In this document: positions 47,137 to 55,836 of the stretch, in pieces
Numbering within the stretch: position 1 is the first letter of the stretch
How the letters are laid out: each line of letters opens with the position of its first letter
From: Actinacidiphila glaucinigra
Lineage (GTDB): Bacteria > Actinomycetota > Actinomycetes > Streptomycetales > Streptomycetaceae
Length of the DNA: 64,000 nt
Reading direction: 5' to 3'
Assembly: GCF_900188405.1 (NCBI RefSeq)
Contig: NZ_FZOF01000027.1
Location: 62,001-126,000 of the forward strand
Made by a program: the position numbers and the translations under genes
The notes under the pieces: model-generated
Seen by the model: the letters and a program-made list of their open reading frames with translations, nothing else
Told to the model about the DNA's origin: nothing
Databases searched by the model: none

Positions 47137-47737
47137 ATGCCTCGACTGATGCGGCCGATCTGGCGGCCTGCTCGATCTTCGCGCAGTAGGCGGTGCGGGC
47201 GTCCTCATCGATCTGCATCTCTTGTTCGGGTCGCATCCCGGTTCGGCCGTCCACGCCTTCGCGCAGGATGTCGGCGTGCCCGGCATGCCGGTTGGTCTCG
47301 CCGAGGACGTGGACCAGGATGGCGAACAGGTTCGTGTTGTGAAAAGGCTCCGGCCACCACGGCACGTGGCCCGGGGCATCGAGGGCAAGCTCGTCGATCG
47401 TCGCATCTGAGTGTTCCCACGTGCGCCGGTAGGACTCGATGATCTGATCGCGCGTCTCGTCCTCAGCCGCCCACAGATCGCTGCCGTCGTGGTCCTGCCA
47501 CCGGGGCAGCGGTTCTGGGGACGGCCGGTCAAAGACCTCGCCCAAGTACCTGGCCTCGACGCCGGCCACGTGTTTGACCAGGCCGAGGAGGTTGGTCCCG
47601 GTCACTGTCAAAGGTCGGCGGGCGTCGTATTCGGACAGGCCGTCGAGCTTCCAGAGCAGCGCCTTGCGGTCCCGCCGCAGTCGCCCGTGCAGGGTGCCCT
47701 TCGCGAATTCATCGATCATGCGGCATGAGCCTGCCAT
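47135..47737 (-). CDS. DinB/DUF664-family protein
   Basis: A protein of up to 200 aa with the four-helix DinB-like fold. GTNLLGLVKHVAGVEARYLGE and LFAILVHVLGETNRHAGHADILRE give the spaced histidines that bind metal in this superfamily, which includes mycothiol-dependent transferases. The substrate is unknown. The true start may be the ATG at 47719 (MIDEFAKGTLHGRL) rather than 47737. The C-terminus ends AARSAASVEA, and its TAG stop coincides with the junction to the IS element, so the last residues could have been altered by the insertion. Confidence 0.82.
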   Translation of the reverse strand: MAGSCRMIDEFAKGTLHGRLRRDRKALLWKLDGLSEYDARRPLTVTGTNLLGLVKHVAGVEARYLGEVFDRPSPEPLPRWQDHDGSDLWAAEDETRDQIIESYRRTWEHSDATIDELALDAPGHVPWWPEPFHNTNLFAILVHVLGETNRHAGHADILREGVDGRTGMRPEQEMQIDEDARTAYCAKIEQAARSAASVEA

Positions 47738-47780
47738 GGGCTACTCGTGGCCTCAAGATCCCGTACGTGGACCGCAACGA

Positions 47781-47870
47781 CGGGCAGTGCTGAAGCCCGG
47801 CCATGGCCACTCTCCCGAGCCACTGAAGAAGCTCGCGGAACTTGCCACGTGAGACAGCCTCTTGAACCGT
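47781..47870 (+). mobile_element. Remnant of the 3' end of a related IS5-type element
   Basis: The plus strand here reads PLKKLAELAT and stop, then GTGAGACAGCCTCTTGA. This matches the end of the IS at 46257-47136 (CYKKLAKRAA and stop, then GTGAGACGTCCTCTAA). Only this end remains; no transposase core is present. The fragment is in the opposite orientation to the intact-length copy, so the DinB gene lies between two related IS ends. Confidence 0.6.
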
Positions 47871-47953
47871 GTCCTGCAGGCCGGGGGGGGACGAGCCTCT
47901 GCCAGCAGCGGAGGGCAGTTGCGAGACCGACCGCCTCGTGGCTGGGTCAGTCG

Positions 47954-48700
47954 TCAGGTTGCGAGGTGGGTCCCAGGGGTGTGGCCGAAGGTGCGGCGGA
48001 AGACGTCGATGAAAGTACTGGCCGACGACCATCCGCACTGGTGGGCGACGGTCGTCACGGGTGCTCCGTCGGCCAGGAGGATCAGGGCGCGATGGAGGCG
48101 CAACTGGGTACGCCATTGAGGGAAGGTCATGCCGAGGTCGCTGCGGAAGAGCCGGGAGAGGGTTCGGTCACTGGCTCCGATCTGCTGGCCGAGTTGGTTG
48201 AGGGTGCGGTTGTCGGCAGGGTCGTCGCGCAGCAGGTCGTACAGGGCGCGCAGCAGTGCGGAGGCGGGCGTCGGCAGATAGAGCGGTGTCTCGGGGGAGG
48301 TCCGCAGTTGGTCGAGGAGCACCGCGTGCAGGCGGTCGCGCTCGGGGCTGCGGTCCTCGGGGGTGCGGGTGTAGGCGATGATCAGTTCGCGTAGCAGGGG
48401 GCCGACGGCCAGTACCGCGGGCGTGTCCAGCTCCAGCGGGTTGTAGCCCACCGCGATTCCCAGGAGGTGGAGCTGGGTGTCACCGTGGGCGTAGTGCTCG
48501 TGGAGGGTGCCGGCCGGCACCCAGATGGCGCGCGTGCTCGGGGCGATCCATGTGCCGGCCTCGGTCGTCACCGACAGGACGCCCCGGGCCGCGTAGACCA
48601 CCTGGTGATCGTCGTGACGGTGGGCGTCGATCCCGCTGCCCGAGGGCAGCTGCTGGGTGTACGTCGGCGTGTCGACAGAGTGGCGGGTTTTCCTCATCAT
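47954..48700 (-). CDS. AraC-family transcriptional regulator
   Basis: A 248-aa protein with an N-terminal cupin (GIDAHRHDDHQVVYAARGVLSV, WVPAGTLHEHYAHGD) and a C-terminal AraC double helix-turn-helix. The latter includes RTLNQLGQQIGASDRTLSRLF and APVTTVAHQCGWSSASTFIDVFRRTFGHTPG. Cupin-AraC proteins of this size usually sense a small ligand and control a neighbouring exporter or enzyme. Starts at 48700 or 48697 are both possible (ATGATG). The frame is open far upstream, but that part overlaps the MFS gene in antisense and is not real. It is divergent from the MFS gene with 51 bp between starts. Confidence 0.9.
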   Translation of the reverse strand: MMRKTRHSVDTPTYTQQLPSGSGIDAHRHDDHQVVYAARGVLSVTTEAGTWIAPSTRAIWVPAGTLHEHYAHGDTQLHLLGIAVGYNPLELDTPAVLAVGPLLRELIIAYTRTPEDRSPERDRLHAVLLDQLRTSPETPLYLPTPASALLRALYDLLRDDPADNRTLNQLGQQIGASDRTLSRLFRSDLGMTFPQWRTQLRLHRALILLADGAPVTTVAHQCGWSSASTFIDVFRRTFGHTPGTHLAT

Positions 48701-48751
48701 GTGGCAACTTATCGAAAGCGCGACACGTAGGGCGGCTCGCAGCATGGCTGC

Positions 48752-49936
48752 ATGCGAAGGAACACATCCATCAATCTGCTGTCCGTCGGCCACGCCTGTG
48801 TCGATGTCTACCAGGGAGCCGTGGCGGCCTTGGTGCCGTTCTTCGTCTCCGAACGTGCCTACACCTACGCGGCGGCGTCTGGTCTCATCCTCGCCGCCTC
48901 GCTGCTGTCGTCGATCGCGCAGCCCCTGTTCGGCGCACTGACCGACCGGTGGGCCATGCCCTGGCTGCTGCCGATCGCCACGGTGCTGGGCGGGGTCGGT
49001 GTGGCCCTGAGCGGGCTCAGCCATTCCTACGCGTTGACCCTGGTGTTCGTGGCGGTCTCCGGGATCGGGGTGGCCGCCTACCACCCAGAGTCCGCGCGGG
49101 TCGCCCGGCTTGCCAGCCTGGGCAGTCACCGGGCCATGGGCTGGTTCTCCACCGGTGGCAACGTCGGCTTCGCCCTGGCTCCGCTGCTGGTTGCGGCGGT
49201 CGTGGCCACCGGGGGGCTGCGTTGGACACCTCTGCTGGTGCTGCCGGCGCTCGCGGGCAGCGTGCTGTGTCTCCCCGCGCTGCGGGCGCTGCGGCGTATG
49301 CACGCCGACGGGACGATCAAGGCGGCGCCGGTGGGAAGCGATGACGCGGCGTCGTTCGTGAGGCTGTCGCTGGCGGTGGTGTTCCGTTCGATCGCGTTCG
49401 TCGGCCTGAGCGCGTTCGTCTCCCTCTACGCCGCGCAGCGCATGGGCGGCAGCTCCCTGGCGGGCTCCGCGGCGTTGTTCGTGCTGTATGCCGGCGGCGT
49501 GGTCGGTTCGGTGCTGGGAGGGAGCTGGGCGCACCGGTGGGACCGGGTGACGATCTCCGCCTGGTCCTACCTCGTGAGTGTGGCCGCGGTGGCGGGCGTG
49601 GTGTTCGTGCCGGGACCGGCTCTGTATGTGTTCGTCGCGCTGACCGCGGTGGGTCTGTACGTCCCGTTCTCCCTCCAGGTCACGCTCGGCCAGGACTACC
49701 TCCCGTCACGGGTGGGCACCGCGAGCGGGATCACGCTCGGCCTGGCGGTCAGCATCGGGGGTCTGGCCGGTCCCGCGATCGGCGCCCTCGCCGACGCGAC
49801 GTCCCTGCAGACCGCCCTGGCCCCGCTGATCGTCATGCCCGCACTCAGCTGGCTGATGTTCCGCACACTGCCGGAACCCGCCGTCCATCAGCACGACAGC
49901 GACAGGGCCCTGCAGCCGGCGCATTCCGAAGGCTGA
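48752..49936 (+). CDS. MFS exporter, fosmidomycin-resistance (Fsr)-like
   Basis: A 394-aa integral membrane protein with about twelve hydrophobic helices. It starts INLLSVGHACVDVYQGAVAALVPFFV, very like Fsr-type transporters, and has the MFS loop GALTDRW between helices 2 and 3. It probably exports a drug or metabolite by proton antiport. The ATG at 48752 is the only in-frame ATG after a stop at 48728, with no clear ribosome-binding site. The divergent AraC regulator most likely controls it. It is about 7 kb from the NRPS genes, so a role in exporting that peptide is possible but unsupported. Confidence 0.85.
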   Translation: MRRNTSINLLSVGHACVDVYQGAVAALVPFFVSERAYTYAAASGLILAASLLSSIAQPLFGALTDRWAMPWLLPIATVLGGVGVALSGLSHSYALTLVFVAVSGIGVAAYHPESARVARLASLGSHRAMGWFSTGGNVGFALAPLLVAAVVATGGLRWTPLLVLPALAGSVLCLPALRALRRMHADGTIKAAPVGSDDAASFVRLSLAVVFRSIAFVGLSAFVSLYAAQRMGGSSLAGSAALFVLYAGGVVGSVLGGSWAHRWDRVTISAWSYLVSVAAVAGVVFVPGPALYVFVALTAVGLYVPFSLQVTLGQDYLPSRVGTASGITLGLAVSIGGLAGPAIGALADATSLQTALAPLIVMPALSWLMFRTLPEPAVHQHDSDRALQPAHSEG

Positions 49937-50056
49937 GCCAACCCGCTCCGCGTCGCACTGAGACGATAGGGCGATGCGATCACTCCGTGCGCCGGGCTGT
50001 GCCGTGCCGCTGCTCGCCATTGGTAGGGAGAGGCTGCGGCGTCCGAGGGGGAATCG

Positions 50057-50602
50057 TTGAGCATTCAGCGGCTGGAGGGCGCGGTATCCGACCTTCGTCA
50101 GCATCGACGTGCTCAGCCTCGCGGCATCAACTGGGAGTTGGTGAGTCAGTTGCTGGGGACGACCCTGCCGAGCGACTACACAGAGCTGATCGACTGGTAC
50201 CCCGATTTGATCATCTCGGACTTCATCGCCATCACCCGACCTGGGCCAGGTCGTGAAGAACGCTTCGTGGACTCCCAGCGGGAGGAACTCGAGGACCTGC
50301 GAGGTTTCCGGGACGAGGGCTGGACCGGTGGCCATGAGGTCTTTCCGACGCCGGGTGGTCTCCTCCGCTGGGGCGGCTCCGACGAAGGAGACGGCTTCTA
50401 CTGGCGCACGGCAGGAGGTACTCCCGATGAGTGGACCGTGGTGGTCGGATCCCGCAACGGCCACTGGGCCGACCTTCACTGCGGCCTGACGGAGTACCTC
50501 GCCCGCCTTCTGTCAGGGCAGGCGGAGCCCCACGGGTTGCCTGCGAACATCGAAGAAGGGGGCGGAACCGTCGACTACGAGATGGACGACGACAACAGGT
50601 AG
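50057..50602 (+). CDS. SMI1/KNR4-family protein
   Basis: A 181-aa acidic soluble protein. The N-terminal INWELVSQLLGTTLPSDYTELIDWYP is a typical SMI1/KNR4 start (LP-x-x-[YF] followed by an aromatic-rich helix), and GGLLRWGGSDEGDGFYWRT fits the middle of the fold. In bacteria these proteins often act as immunity proteins for toxins or as protein-interaction modules. No toxin gene is next to it. The start is TTG at 50057, set by GAGGGGG about 6 bases upstream; there is no ATG nearby. Confidence 0.78.
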   Translation: MSIQRLEGAVSDLRQHRRAQPRGINWELVSQLLGTTLPSDYTELIDWYPDLIISDFIAITRPGPGREERFVDSQREELEDLRGFRDEGWTGGHEVFPTPGGLLRWGGSDEGDGFYWRTAGGTPDEWTVVVGSRNGHWADLHCGLTEYLARLLSGQAEPHGLPANIEEGGGTVDYEMDDDNR

Positions 50603-51024
50603 ATCCTCGGGCGACGGCGGGGCCACTCTCTCGGTCGTGAGGCGGCCGCTCCGGCAAGCAGTCCCCCTGACCAGAGACTCTCCGCCCAGCTCTGCCGACT
50701 GAGACACTGCGACCGTGCCGACAACGACCCAGGATGAAGAACGGCTACTTCATGGCGGCAGCACTTGGAGCACAGCCCTCCGCCGGCATGCGGGCACCCC
50801 GGAAGCCGGCCCTTCCTGCTCGTAGCCACCCTCGATGGGAATCTCGGTACCGCCACGCGCCGACGGGTCCGAACGACGGCCTACTCCTTCTGCGGCAACT
50901 CTTCGAGCGCCGAGACCGTGCGCCCACCGCGGACCACGGGCAGCCCCCGCACCATCCGGCAGCTGGTTCAACTCCGACGCATGCGAGGCCATCCCGAAGG
51001 GAAGGACGGGGAACGGAGGACACA
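50603..51024. other. Intergenic region with a gene-end remnant
   Basis: These 422 bp between the SMI1 gene and the small effector-like gene have no full gene. The one recognisable item is the 3' fragment at 50881-50958, a copy of the end of the bactofilin-like gene at 56.7 kb. The rest could be worn-down accessory DNA. Confidence 0.5.
50881..50958 (-). pseudogene. 3' remnant of a bactofilin-like gene
   Basis: The minus strand reads RMVRGLPVVRGGRTVSALEE LPQKE and stop. The intact gene at 56698-57453 ends RMVRGLPVVRGGRTVAPLEE LPQKQ and stop. Only about 25 codons survive; upstream the frame is lost. The two loci are 5.8 kb apart and flank the NACHT and reductase genes. Confidence 0.75.
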
Positions 51025-51432
51025 ATGGAAGCGATCGCGGGCGAACTTCTCATGGCGCTGGCCGGTGGCACGGCAGGCGCGGCGGGGCAGCAGGCATGGA
51101 TGTCACTGCGCGACCTCGTGCGGCGCCCCACCGCACCGGACACCGGTCCCGAAGGGCCCGGGGAAATCCCGTCAGGCGAAGAAGAATTCGCTGCCCTCGA
51201 CGAGGAGGCCGAAAGCGCGGAACGCGCGCAGGCGCTCGCCCGCGCGCTGGCGCTGCGAGCCACATACGACGACGCCTTCCGGGAGCACTTCGCGGCCTGG
51301 CGGAGCGCCGCGCAGGACACTGTGGCGCGCCCCGGTGGGGGCAACGTCGACAACAGCGTCACGGGCGGCCGCCAGGGCACCGTCATCATGGGGCGGGACT
51401 TCCACGGCCCCATCACATTCAACCAGCCATGA
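51025..51432 (+). CDS. Small protein with C-terminal amyloid-like motif, NACHT partner
   Basis: A 135-aa protein in three parts. Residues 1-33 are a hydrophobic Gly/Ala-rich helix (MEAIAGELLMALAGGTAGAAG). Residues 34-65 are an acidic Pro/Gly linker, and residues 66-100 a helical segment rich in Ala, Glu and Arg. The C-terminus (residues 106-133) holds GNVDNSVTGGRQGTVIMGRD and FHGPITFN. The next gene, a NACHT protein, opens with a matching motif. The ATG at 51025 has GGAGG 6 bases upstream; a longer in-frame extension looks non-coding. I do not recognise the N-terminal domain. By comparison with known pairs it may be a membrane-acting effector switched on by the NACHT partner; this is inference. 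Confidence 0.8.
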   Translation: MEAIAGELLMALAGGTAGAAGQQAWMSLRDLVRRPTAPDTGPEGPGEIPSGEEEFAALDEEAESAERAQALARALALRATYDDAFREHFAAWRSAAQDTVARPGGGNVDNSVTGGRQGTVIMGRDFHGPITFNQP

Positions 51433-51613
51433 CGCGGCGCCTGCCCTGTCGCACTGTGACATCCTGCTACGGCTCCACCAACCCGCTTCCATGTGGTCGC
51501 ATGCCCCGGGCCGGCCGCCCGGTAGCGGGTGGGGGGAACCGCCGCACGGGCACGACGGGGGTGTACGAGGTGGAGCTTTCCCGCAGGCCGCAGAGACGGT
51601 CCGGTTGAGCGGC

Positions 51614-54175
51614 ATGTCGGAGCAGGCACAGGGCGACGTGCACAATGTGTTCTCCGGTGGAAGTGCGACATATGTGATCCAGGGCCGGGACTTCGGCGAC
51701 GTGCACCTGCATCTGCCGACGCCGCCGACCTCGCCGGACCGCGCCGCCGTCGAACTGGCACGCGTGGTGCTCGCCCAGTGGCGTGACGAGGCGGGGGCCC
51801 TGGGCCTGGCCGGAAACGCCAGGCTCGCGGTGGGCTGGCGGGCCGACTGGACGGTCGCCGACCACCGTGAGCACATCGGCGCAGACGTGGCCGGCAGCAC
51901 CGCCGGCCTCGCCGACCTCGCCGCCGGATTCCGGGCTCTGCCCGCCCAGCGCCTGGTGATCATCGGCGGCCCCGGTACGGGCAAGACGTCCCTGGCGATC
52001 CTGCTCACCCTGCAGTTGCTCAGCCTGCACGATGCGACGCAACCCGTCCCCATACCTCTGCTGGTCTCGTCCTGGGACGCGAACAAGGAACACTTCGACG
52101 TCTGGCTCGCGCGCCGTATCCACGAGGAATACAACGGCCTGACCACGGACCTCAACCGGGCCCGGATCCGCGAACTGGTACGCGACCGGCGGGTACTGCC
52201 GGTTCTCGACGGCCTCGACGAGCTACCGCCCCTGCTCCGGTCCGCGGCGCTGGCCGGGCTCAACAAGGCGGGTACCGATGGCGCGCCGCTCATCCTCACG
52301 TCCCGCACAGCCGAGTACACCGAACTCGTCGAGGAAGAGGATGTGCTGCAGGCGGCGGCCGTGATCACGGCACAGCCCGTGGACGGGGCCGCGGCGGCGA
52401 AGTACCTGCGCGACTCCTCCCATCCGCAGCGCACCCAGCAGTGGCAGGTACTCCTCGACCACCTCACATCCCACCCGGAAGCCGCGGCGGCCAGAGCCCT
52501 CTCGTCCCCCCTCATGCTCTGGCTGGCCCGCACGGTGTACGCCCGAGCGGGTGCCAACCCCGGCGTGCTCGCCGACGAGTCCGTCTTCCCCGACGTCGTG
52601 GACATCGAGCGGCACCTGCTGGACTCCATCATTCCCGCGGCCTTCCCCTCCGGGCCGGCCTCGCCCCATCAGCCCCGTCCGGTACGCGAGTGGGGGCACG
52701 CGCAGGCGCAGCGTGCCCTCGGCTTCCTCGCAGCCCATCTCACAGCCACGAAGACGAAGGAGTTCGCCTGGTGGGAGTTGCACCGGGCGAAGCCACCGAC
52801 TGTCCTCAAAGCGCCGGTACTGGTGGCCTGCTACCTCCTGGTCATGGCGGGCTCCTCGAGGTTCCAGGACTGGATCACCGGAGGCGATCCCCTCCAAGCC
52901 TTCCAGGTGGCCGCAGGAACCACGATCGCCCTGATCTGCGGCGTCTCCGGAGGCATGCTCCTGCTGCTCTCGCAACTGTGGAAGGGCCCTCTTCCCCGCC
53001 GCCTCGCCGCGTTCGGCAGGCACCGCTCCCGCATCCCGGGCCTGTTCTGGCTTCTTGTGTTCCTGGCGCCCATCGCCCTCCTCCTGACCCGGGACGAACC
53101 GCTCCTGGCGCTGGGCTTCATCGTTCCGCCTCTGCTCATGATGGTCGTCGGCGCGCCGGCCGACACCGCGCAGTCCGTCGGACCGCGGGCATTGCTCAGT
53201 GGCGAACGGGCCAGCACCATGCTCATGCTGCTGGGAGTCGCACCCGTCATCGGGGCCATCGGCAGCCTGGCCGTCGCCCAGGTCCCCGACCGCACCGTGT
53301 TGCTCGGCAGCTGGCTCTCGGGAACGGCGGGCGTGGCTGCGGTGATCCTTGCACTCAGTCCCTGGACGCAGTGGCTGCTCGCGAAGGTGACACTCGCGAG
53401 CCTGGGGACGCTGCCGTGGTCGACCATGGCGTTCCTCGAGGACGCGCGCCGGGTGGGGCTGCTGCGACAGATCGGCGGCGTCTACCAGTTCCGCCACGCC
53501 CAGCTCCAAGCACGCCTCGCGGCCCATCGGCGCGGCAGCGGCCCGCTGCGCCGTCGACGGCGCAGCGGCACCCGCGCACCCTGGCCGGTTCGCCCGCTTC
53601 CTGCGGCGAGCAGCACCCCACAGGAAGGGCGCGTCCCCGGCTACGTCGGGCTGCGGCGCCGCAGAGGGCATCCGCCCATCTACGTGATCATGTGGACGTT
53701 AGCGCTGCTGTGGACCGGCATCATCACCTTCGAGGACGGCTGGCACGATCCCGGCGCCTTGCAGACCGTGGGCTTCTTCGCGGTGCTTCCCCTCGTCATC
53801 GACCTGCTGATCCCACCCCTCACCTGGCGTCGGGCCGAGTTGCGCCTGGACGAGGAAGGGGTCGAGTTCGCGCTGGGCAAACGGACACTTCGCTTCGAGT
53901 GGCGGGACGTCGCGACGGTCGCACCGCGCCTGTTCGAACCGCCGCTCGGCAAGAACGACGACGGCACCGTCATGCTCCACCTGGAGCTCACGCCCGAGGC
54001 CGCTCCGGGGTCGCGGATCCGCGTCAACAGCACGGGATGGGTGGCCCTGTGGCCGCTCGACAGCCCCACCGGAGACCCGGCCGACGCGACGACCCCACCC
54101 GAATTGCATGACGCGCTCGTACGCTTCGCGGGCGAACGATGGAGGCCTCCGGGCACTGCCGGCCTGCGCCGGTGA
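51614..54175 (+). CDS. NACHT-domain membrane NTPase with N-terminal amyloid-like motif
   Basis: A protein of about 853 aa. Residues 7-34 (GDVHNVFSGGSATYVIQGRD plus FGDVHLHL) match the C-terminal motif of the preceding small protein without gaps. The NACHT NTPase follows: Walker A GGPGTGKTS at 118-126 and Walker B VLDGLDEL around 197-204. From about residue 395 come six hydrophobic helices, then GGVYQFRHAQLQARLA, often seen after NACHT modules in Streptomyces, two more helices and a C-terminal PH-like beta domain (LRLDEEGVEFALGKRTLRFEW). There are no LRR, TPR or WD repeats; the sensor may be the membrane part. The start at ATG 51614 is uncertain; TTG 51605 would add three residues. It is likely co-transcribed with the small gene 181 bp upstream. 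Confidence 0.85.
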   Translation: MSEQAQGDVHNVFSGGSATYVIQGRDFGDVHLHLPTPPTSPDRAAVELARVVLAQWRDEAGALGLAGNARLAVGWRADWTVADHREHIGADVAGSTAGLADLAAGFRALPAQRLVIIGGPGTGKTSLAILLTLQLLSLHDATQPVPIPLLVSSWDANKEHFDVWLARRIHEEYNGLTTDLNRARIRELVRDRRVLPVLDGLDELPPLLRSAALAGLNKAGTDGAPLILTSRTAEYTELVEEEDVLQAAAVITAQPVDGAAAAKYLRDSSHPQRTQQWQVLLDHLTSHPEAAAARALSSPLMLWLARTVYARAGANPGVLADESVFPDVVDIERHLLDSIIPAAFPSGPASPHQPRPVREWGHAQAQRALGFLAAHLTATKTKEFAWWELHRAKPPTVLKAPVLVACYLLVMAGSSRFQDWITGGDPLQAFQVAAGTTIALICGVSGGMLLLLSQLWKGPLPRRLAAFGRHRSRIPGLFWLLVFLAPIALLLTRDEPLLALGFIVPPLLMMVVGAPADTAQSVGPRALLSGERASTMLMLLGVAPVIGAIGSLAVAQVPDRTVLLGSWLSGTAGVAAVILALSPWTQWLLAKVTLASLGTLPWSTMAFLEDARRVGLLRQIGGVYQFRHAQLQARLAAHRRGSGPLRRRRRSGTRAPWPVRPLPAASSTPQEGRVPGYVGLRRRRGHPPIYVIMWTLALLWTGIITFEDGWHDPGALQTVGFFAVLPLVIDLLIPPLTWRRAELRLDEEGVEFALGKRTLRFEWRDVATVAPRLFEPPLGKNDDGTVMLHLELTPEAAPGSRIRVNSTGWVALWPLDSPTGDPADATTPPELHDALVRFAGERWRPPGTAGLRR

Positions 54176-54433
54176 CCAGGCGTCTCCACTGGTCCACTGT
54201 CCTGCTGTGGGCAGCGGAGCCGACAGACCGCGTACGTCAGCAGGCCGCTGTCCGACGACCGGTCGGCGACGTCGGAACCCATCAGCAAGCGACACGGCCA
54301 GTCGGGGAAGACGGAGTGACGTGGCCGGCCGGCGCTCGCCCTGAGCGTCGCGGAACCTCACGCCGCTGCGCGAGCCCGCTCCCGAGTTCACGAAAAGCCC
54401 GCCCCGCCAGGATCACGGCATGCCCCAACTCGT
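54176..54433. other. Intergenic region after the NACHT gene
   Basis: The gap of about 320 bp between the NACHT gene and the reductase has no recognisable gene or strong hairpin. Its last part is the MerR-type promoter. Confidence 0.45.
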
Positions 54434-54464
54434 TTGCCATGGAGTGGACTTCAACTCCTAGGAT
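54434..54464 (+). promoter_or_regulatory. MerR-type promoter upstream of the aldo/keto reductase
   Basis: A -35-like TTGCCA (54434-54439) and a -10-like TAGGAT (54459-54464) are separated by 19 bp instead of 17. The spacer contains the dyad GGAGT-N8-ACTCC. The long spacer with a central dyad is the hallmark of MerR-family controlled promoters. No merR gene is in the window. The transcript would start about 27 bp before the ATG at 54498. Confidence 0.65.
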
Positions 54465-54497
54465 GCGCCAGGTTGGCCCGACAGTGAGGAAGACACC

Positions 54498-55553
54498 ATG
54501 CGATACCGCACACTCGGCCGCACCGGCATCGAAGTGAGCACGTACTGCCTGGGCACGATGATGTTCGGATCGGTCGGCAACCCCGACCACGAGGACAGCG
54601 CCCGGATCATCCACGCCGCCATGGACGCGGGCGTCAACTTCATCGACACGGCGGACATGTACTCGGCCGGTGAGTCCGAGGTCATCGTCGGAAAGGCACT
54701 ACGAGCATCCGGGCGGCGGGACGAGGTCGTGCTCGCGACGAAGGTCCACTTCCAGATGGGCGAGGGAAGAAACCGGAGCGGGAACTCCCGCCGCTGGATC
54801 ACCCAGGCTGTGGAGGCGAGCCTGCGGCGGCTCGACACCGAATGGATCGACCTCTACCAGGTGCACCGTCCGGATCACACCACAGACATCGAGGAGACGC
54901 TCGGGGTTCTCGGCGACCTTGTGCAAGCGGGAAAGATCCGGGCGTTCGGGTCGTCGACGTTCCCGGCCGAGGAGATCGCGGAAGCGCAGCATGTGGCGGA
55001 GCGACGCGGCCTCCAGCGCTTCCGGACCGAGCAACCCCCGTACTCGATCCTCGCGCGAGGCGTGGAGGCCGCGGTGCTGCCGACAGCTCAGCGGTACGGC
55101 ATGGGAGTGCTGACGTGGAGCCCGCTCGCCTCCGGCTTCCTCAGCGGCCGCTACCGGGCGGGGCAGGCAGTCGATCTCACCACCGGGCGTGCGCGGCTGA
55201 ACCCCGCCCGCTTCGACCCGTCGATCCCGGAGAACATCACCAAGCTGGCGGCCGCCGATCGGCTCGCCGAACTGGCTGCGGACATCGGCTGCACTCTGCC
55301 GGAGTTGGCAGTCGCCTTCCCGCTCGCCCATCCTGCCGTCACCTCGGTCATCATCGGCCCTCGCACGGCGGAACAGTGGGAGGCCCTGCTGAAGGGGGCA
55401 CGGGTGGTCCTGGACGATTCGGCTCTCGATCGCATCGACGAAATCGTTCCGCCGGGCATCAATCTCTACCGCCCCGACGGCGTCTGGCAGCCACCAGCCC
55501 TGACGGACACCACGCTCCGCCGCCGCCCGACGGACGAGCGGGCCGCATCGTGA
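54498..55553 (+). CDS. Aldo/keto reductase
   Basis: A 351-aa cytosolic NADPH-dependent oxidoreductase of the AKR superfamily ((beta/alpha)8 barrel). Catalytic residues are in place: Asp and Tyr in FIDTADMYSAGESE, Lys in LATKVH, His in YQVHRPDHT. The cofactor region includes SVIIGPRTAEQWE. The substrate is not predictable. GAGGAAG lies about 7 bases before the ATG. The upstream promoter is of the MerR type, suggesting induction by a small electrophile or oxidant. Confidence 0.9.
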   Translation: MRYRTLGRTGIEVSTYCLGTMMFGSVGNPDHEDSARIIHAAMDAGVNFIDTADMYSAGESEVIVGKALRASGRRDEVVLATKVHFQMGEGRNRSGNSRRWITQAVEASLRRLDTEWIDLYQVHRPDHTTDIEETLGVLGDLVQAGKIRAFGSSTFPAEEIAEAQHVAERRGLQRFRTEQPPYSILARGVEAAVLPTAQRYGMGVLTWSPLASGFLSGRYRAGQAVDLTTGRARLNPARFDPSIPENITKLAAADRLAELAADIGCTLPELAVAFPLAHPAVTSVIIGPRTAEQWEALLKGARVVLDDSALDRIDEIVPPGINLYRPDGVWQPPALTDTTLRRRPTDERAAS

Positions 55554-55836
55554 CTGAGGCCGCATCCTCTGCGTTGCGGCACGCGGGGAGCAGACAAGGT
55601 AACCCAGCCACAGCTCGCACCCCCTCGCGGAACTACTCGGGATGAGGCTTGGCCCAGCGACATTCTTCCCACCCGCCCTACAGGACAGGTCAAAATGTCA
55701 CCCGATCGTGCAGCACCCCCACTTTCGCTGCAGTGGCCCTGGCGGGCCACGTGTCGGCCCTGGATGGGAAGGGCTCCCGCCGGGGGCGGGGGCCCTGTCG
55801 GTGTACTGACACCCGCAGAACCTGCAGACGTCCCCA
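55554..55836. other. Intergenic region between the reductase and the protease remnant
   Basis: No gene is seen. A GC-rich inverted repeat around 55769-55795 (GGGCTCCCGCC against GGCGGGGGCCC) may be a second terminator-like hairpin on the way out of the protease remnant or the reductase. Confidence 0.4.

Noticed and set aside
48752..49936. MFS exporter as the transporter of the NRPS product
   Set aside because: It is about 7 kb away, pairs with its own AraC regulator and resembles Fsr-type small-drug exporters. No evidence ties it to the peptide.
50765..51613. Upstream extension of the NACHT reading frame by 283 codons
   Set aside because: The extension overlaps the small effector gene in another frame, is Arg/Pro/Ser-rich in the manner of a shadow frame, and the N-terminal motif starts right after the ATG at 51614.
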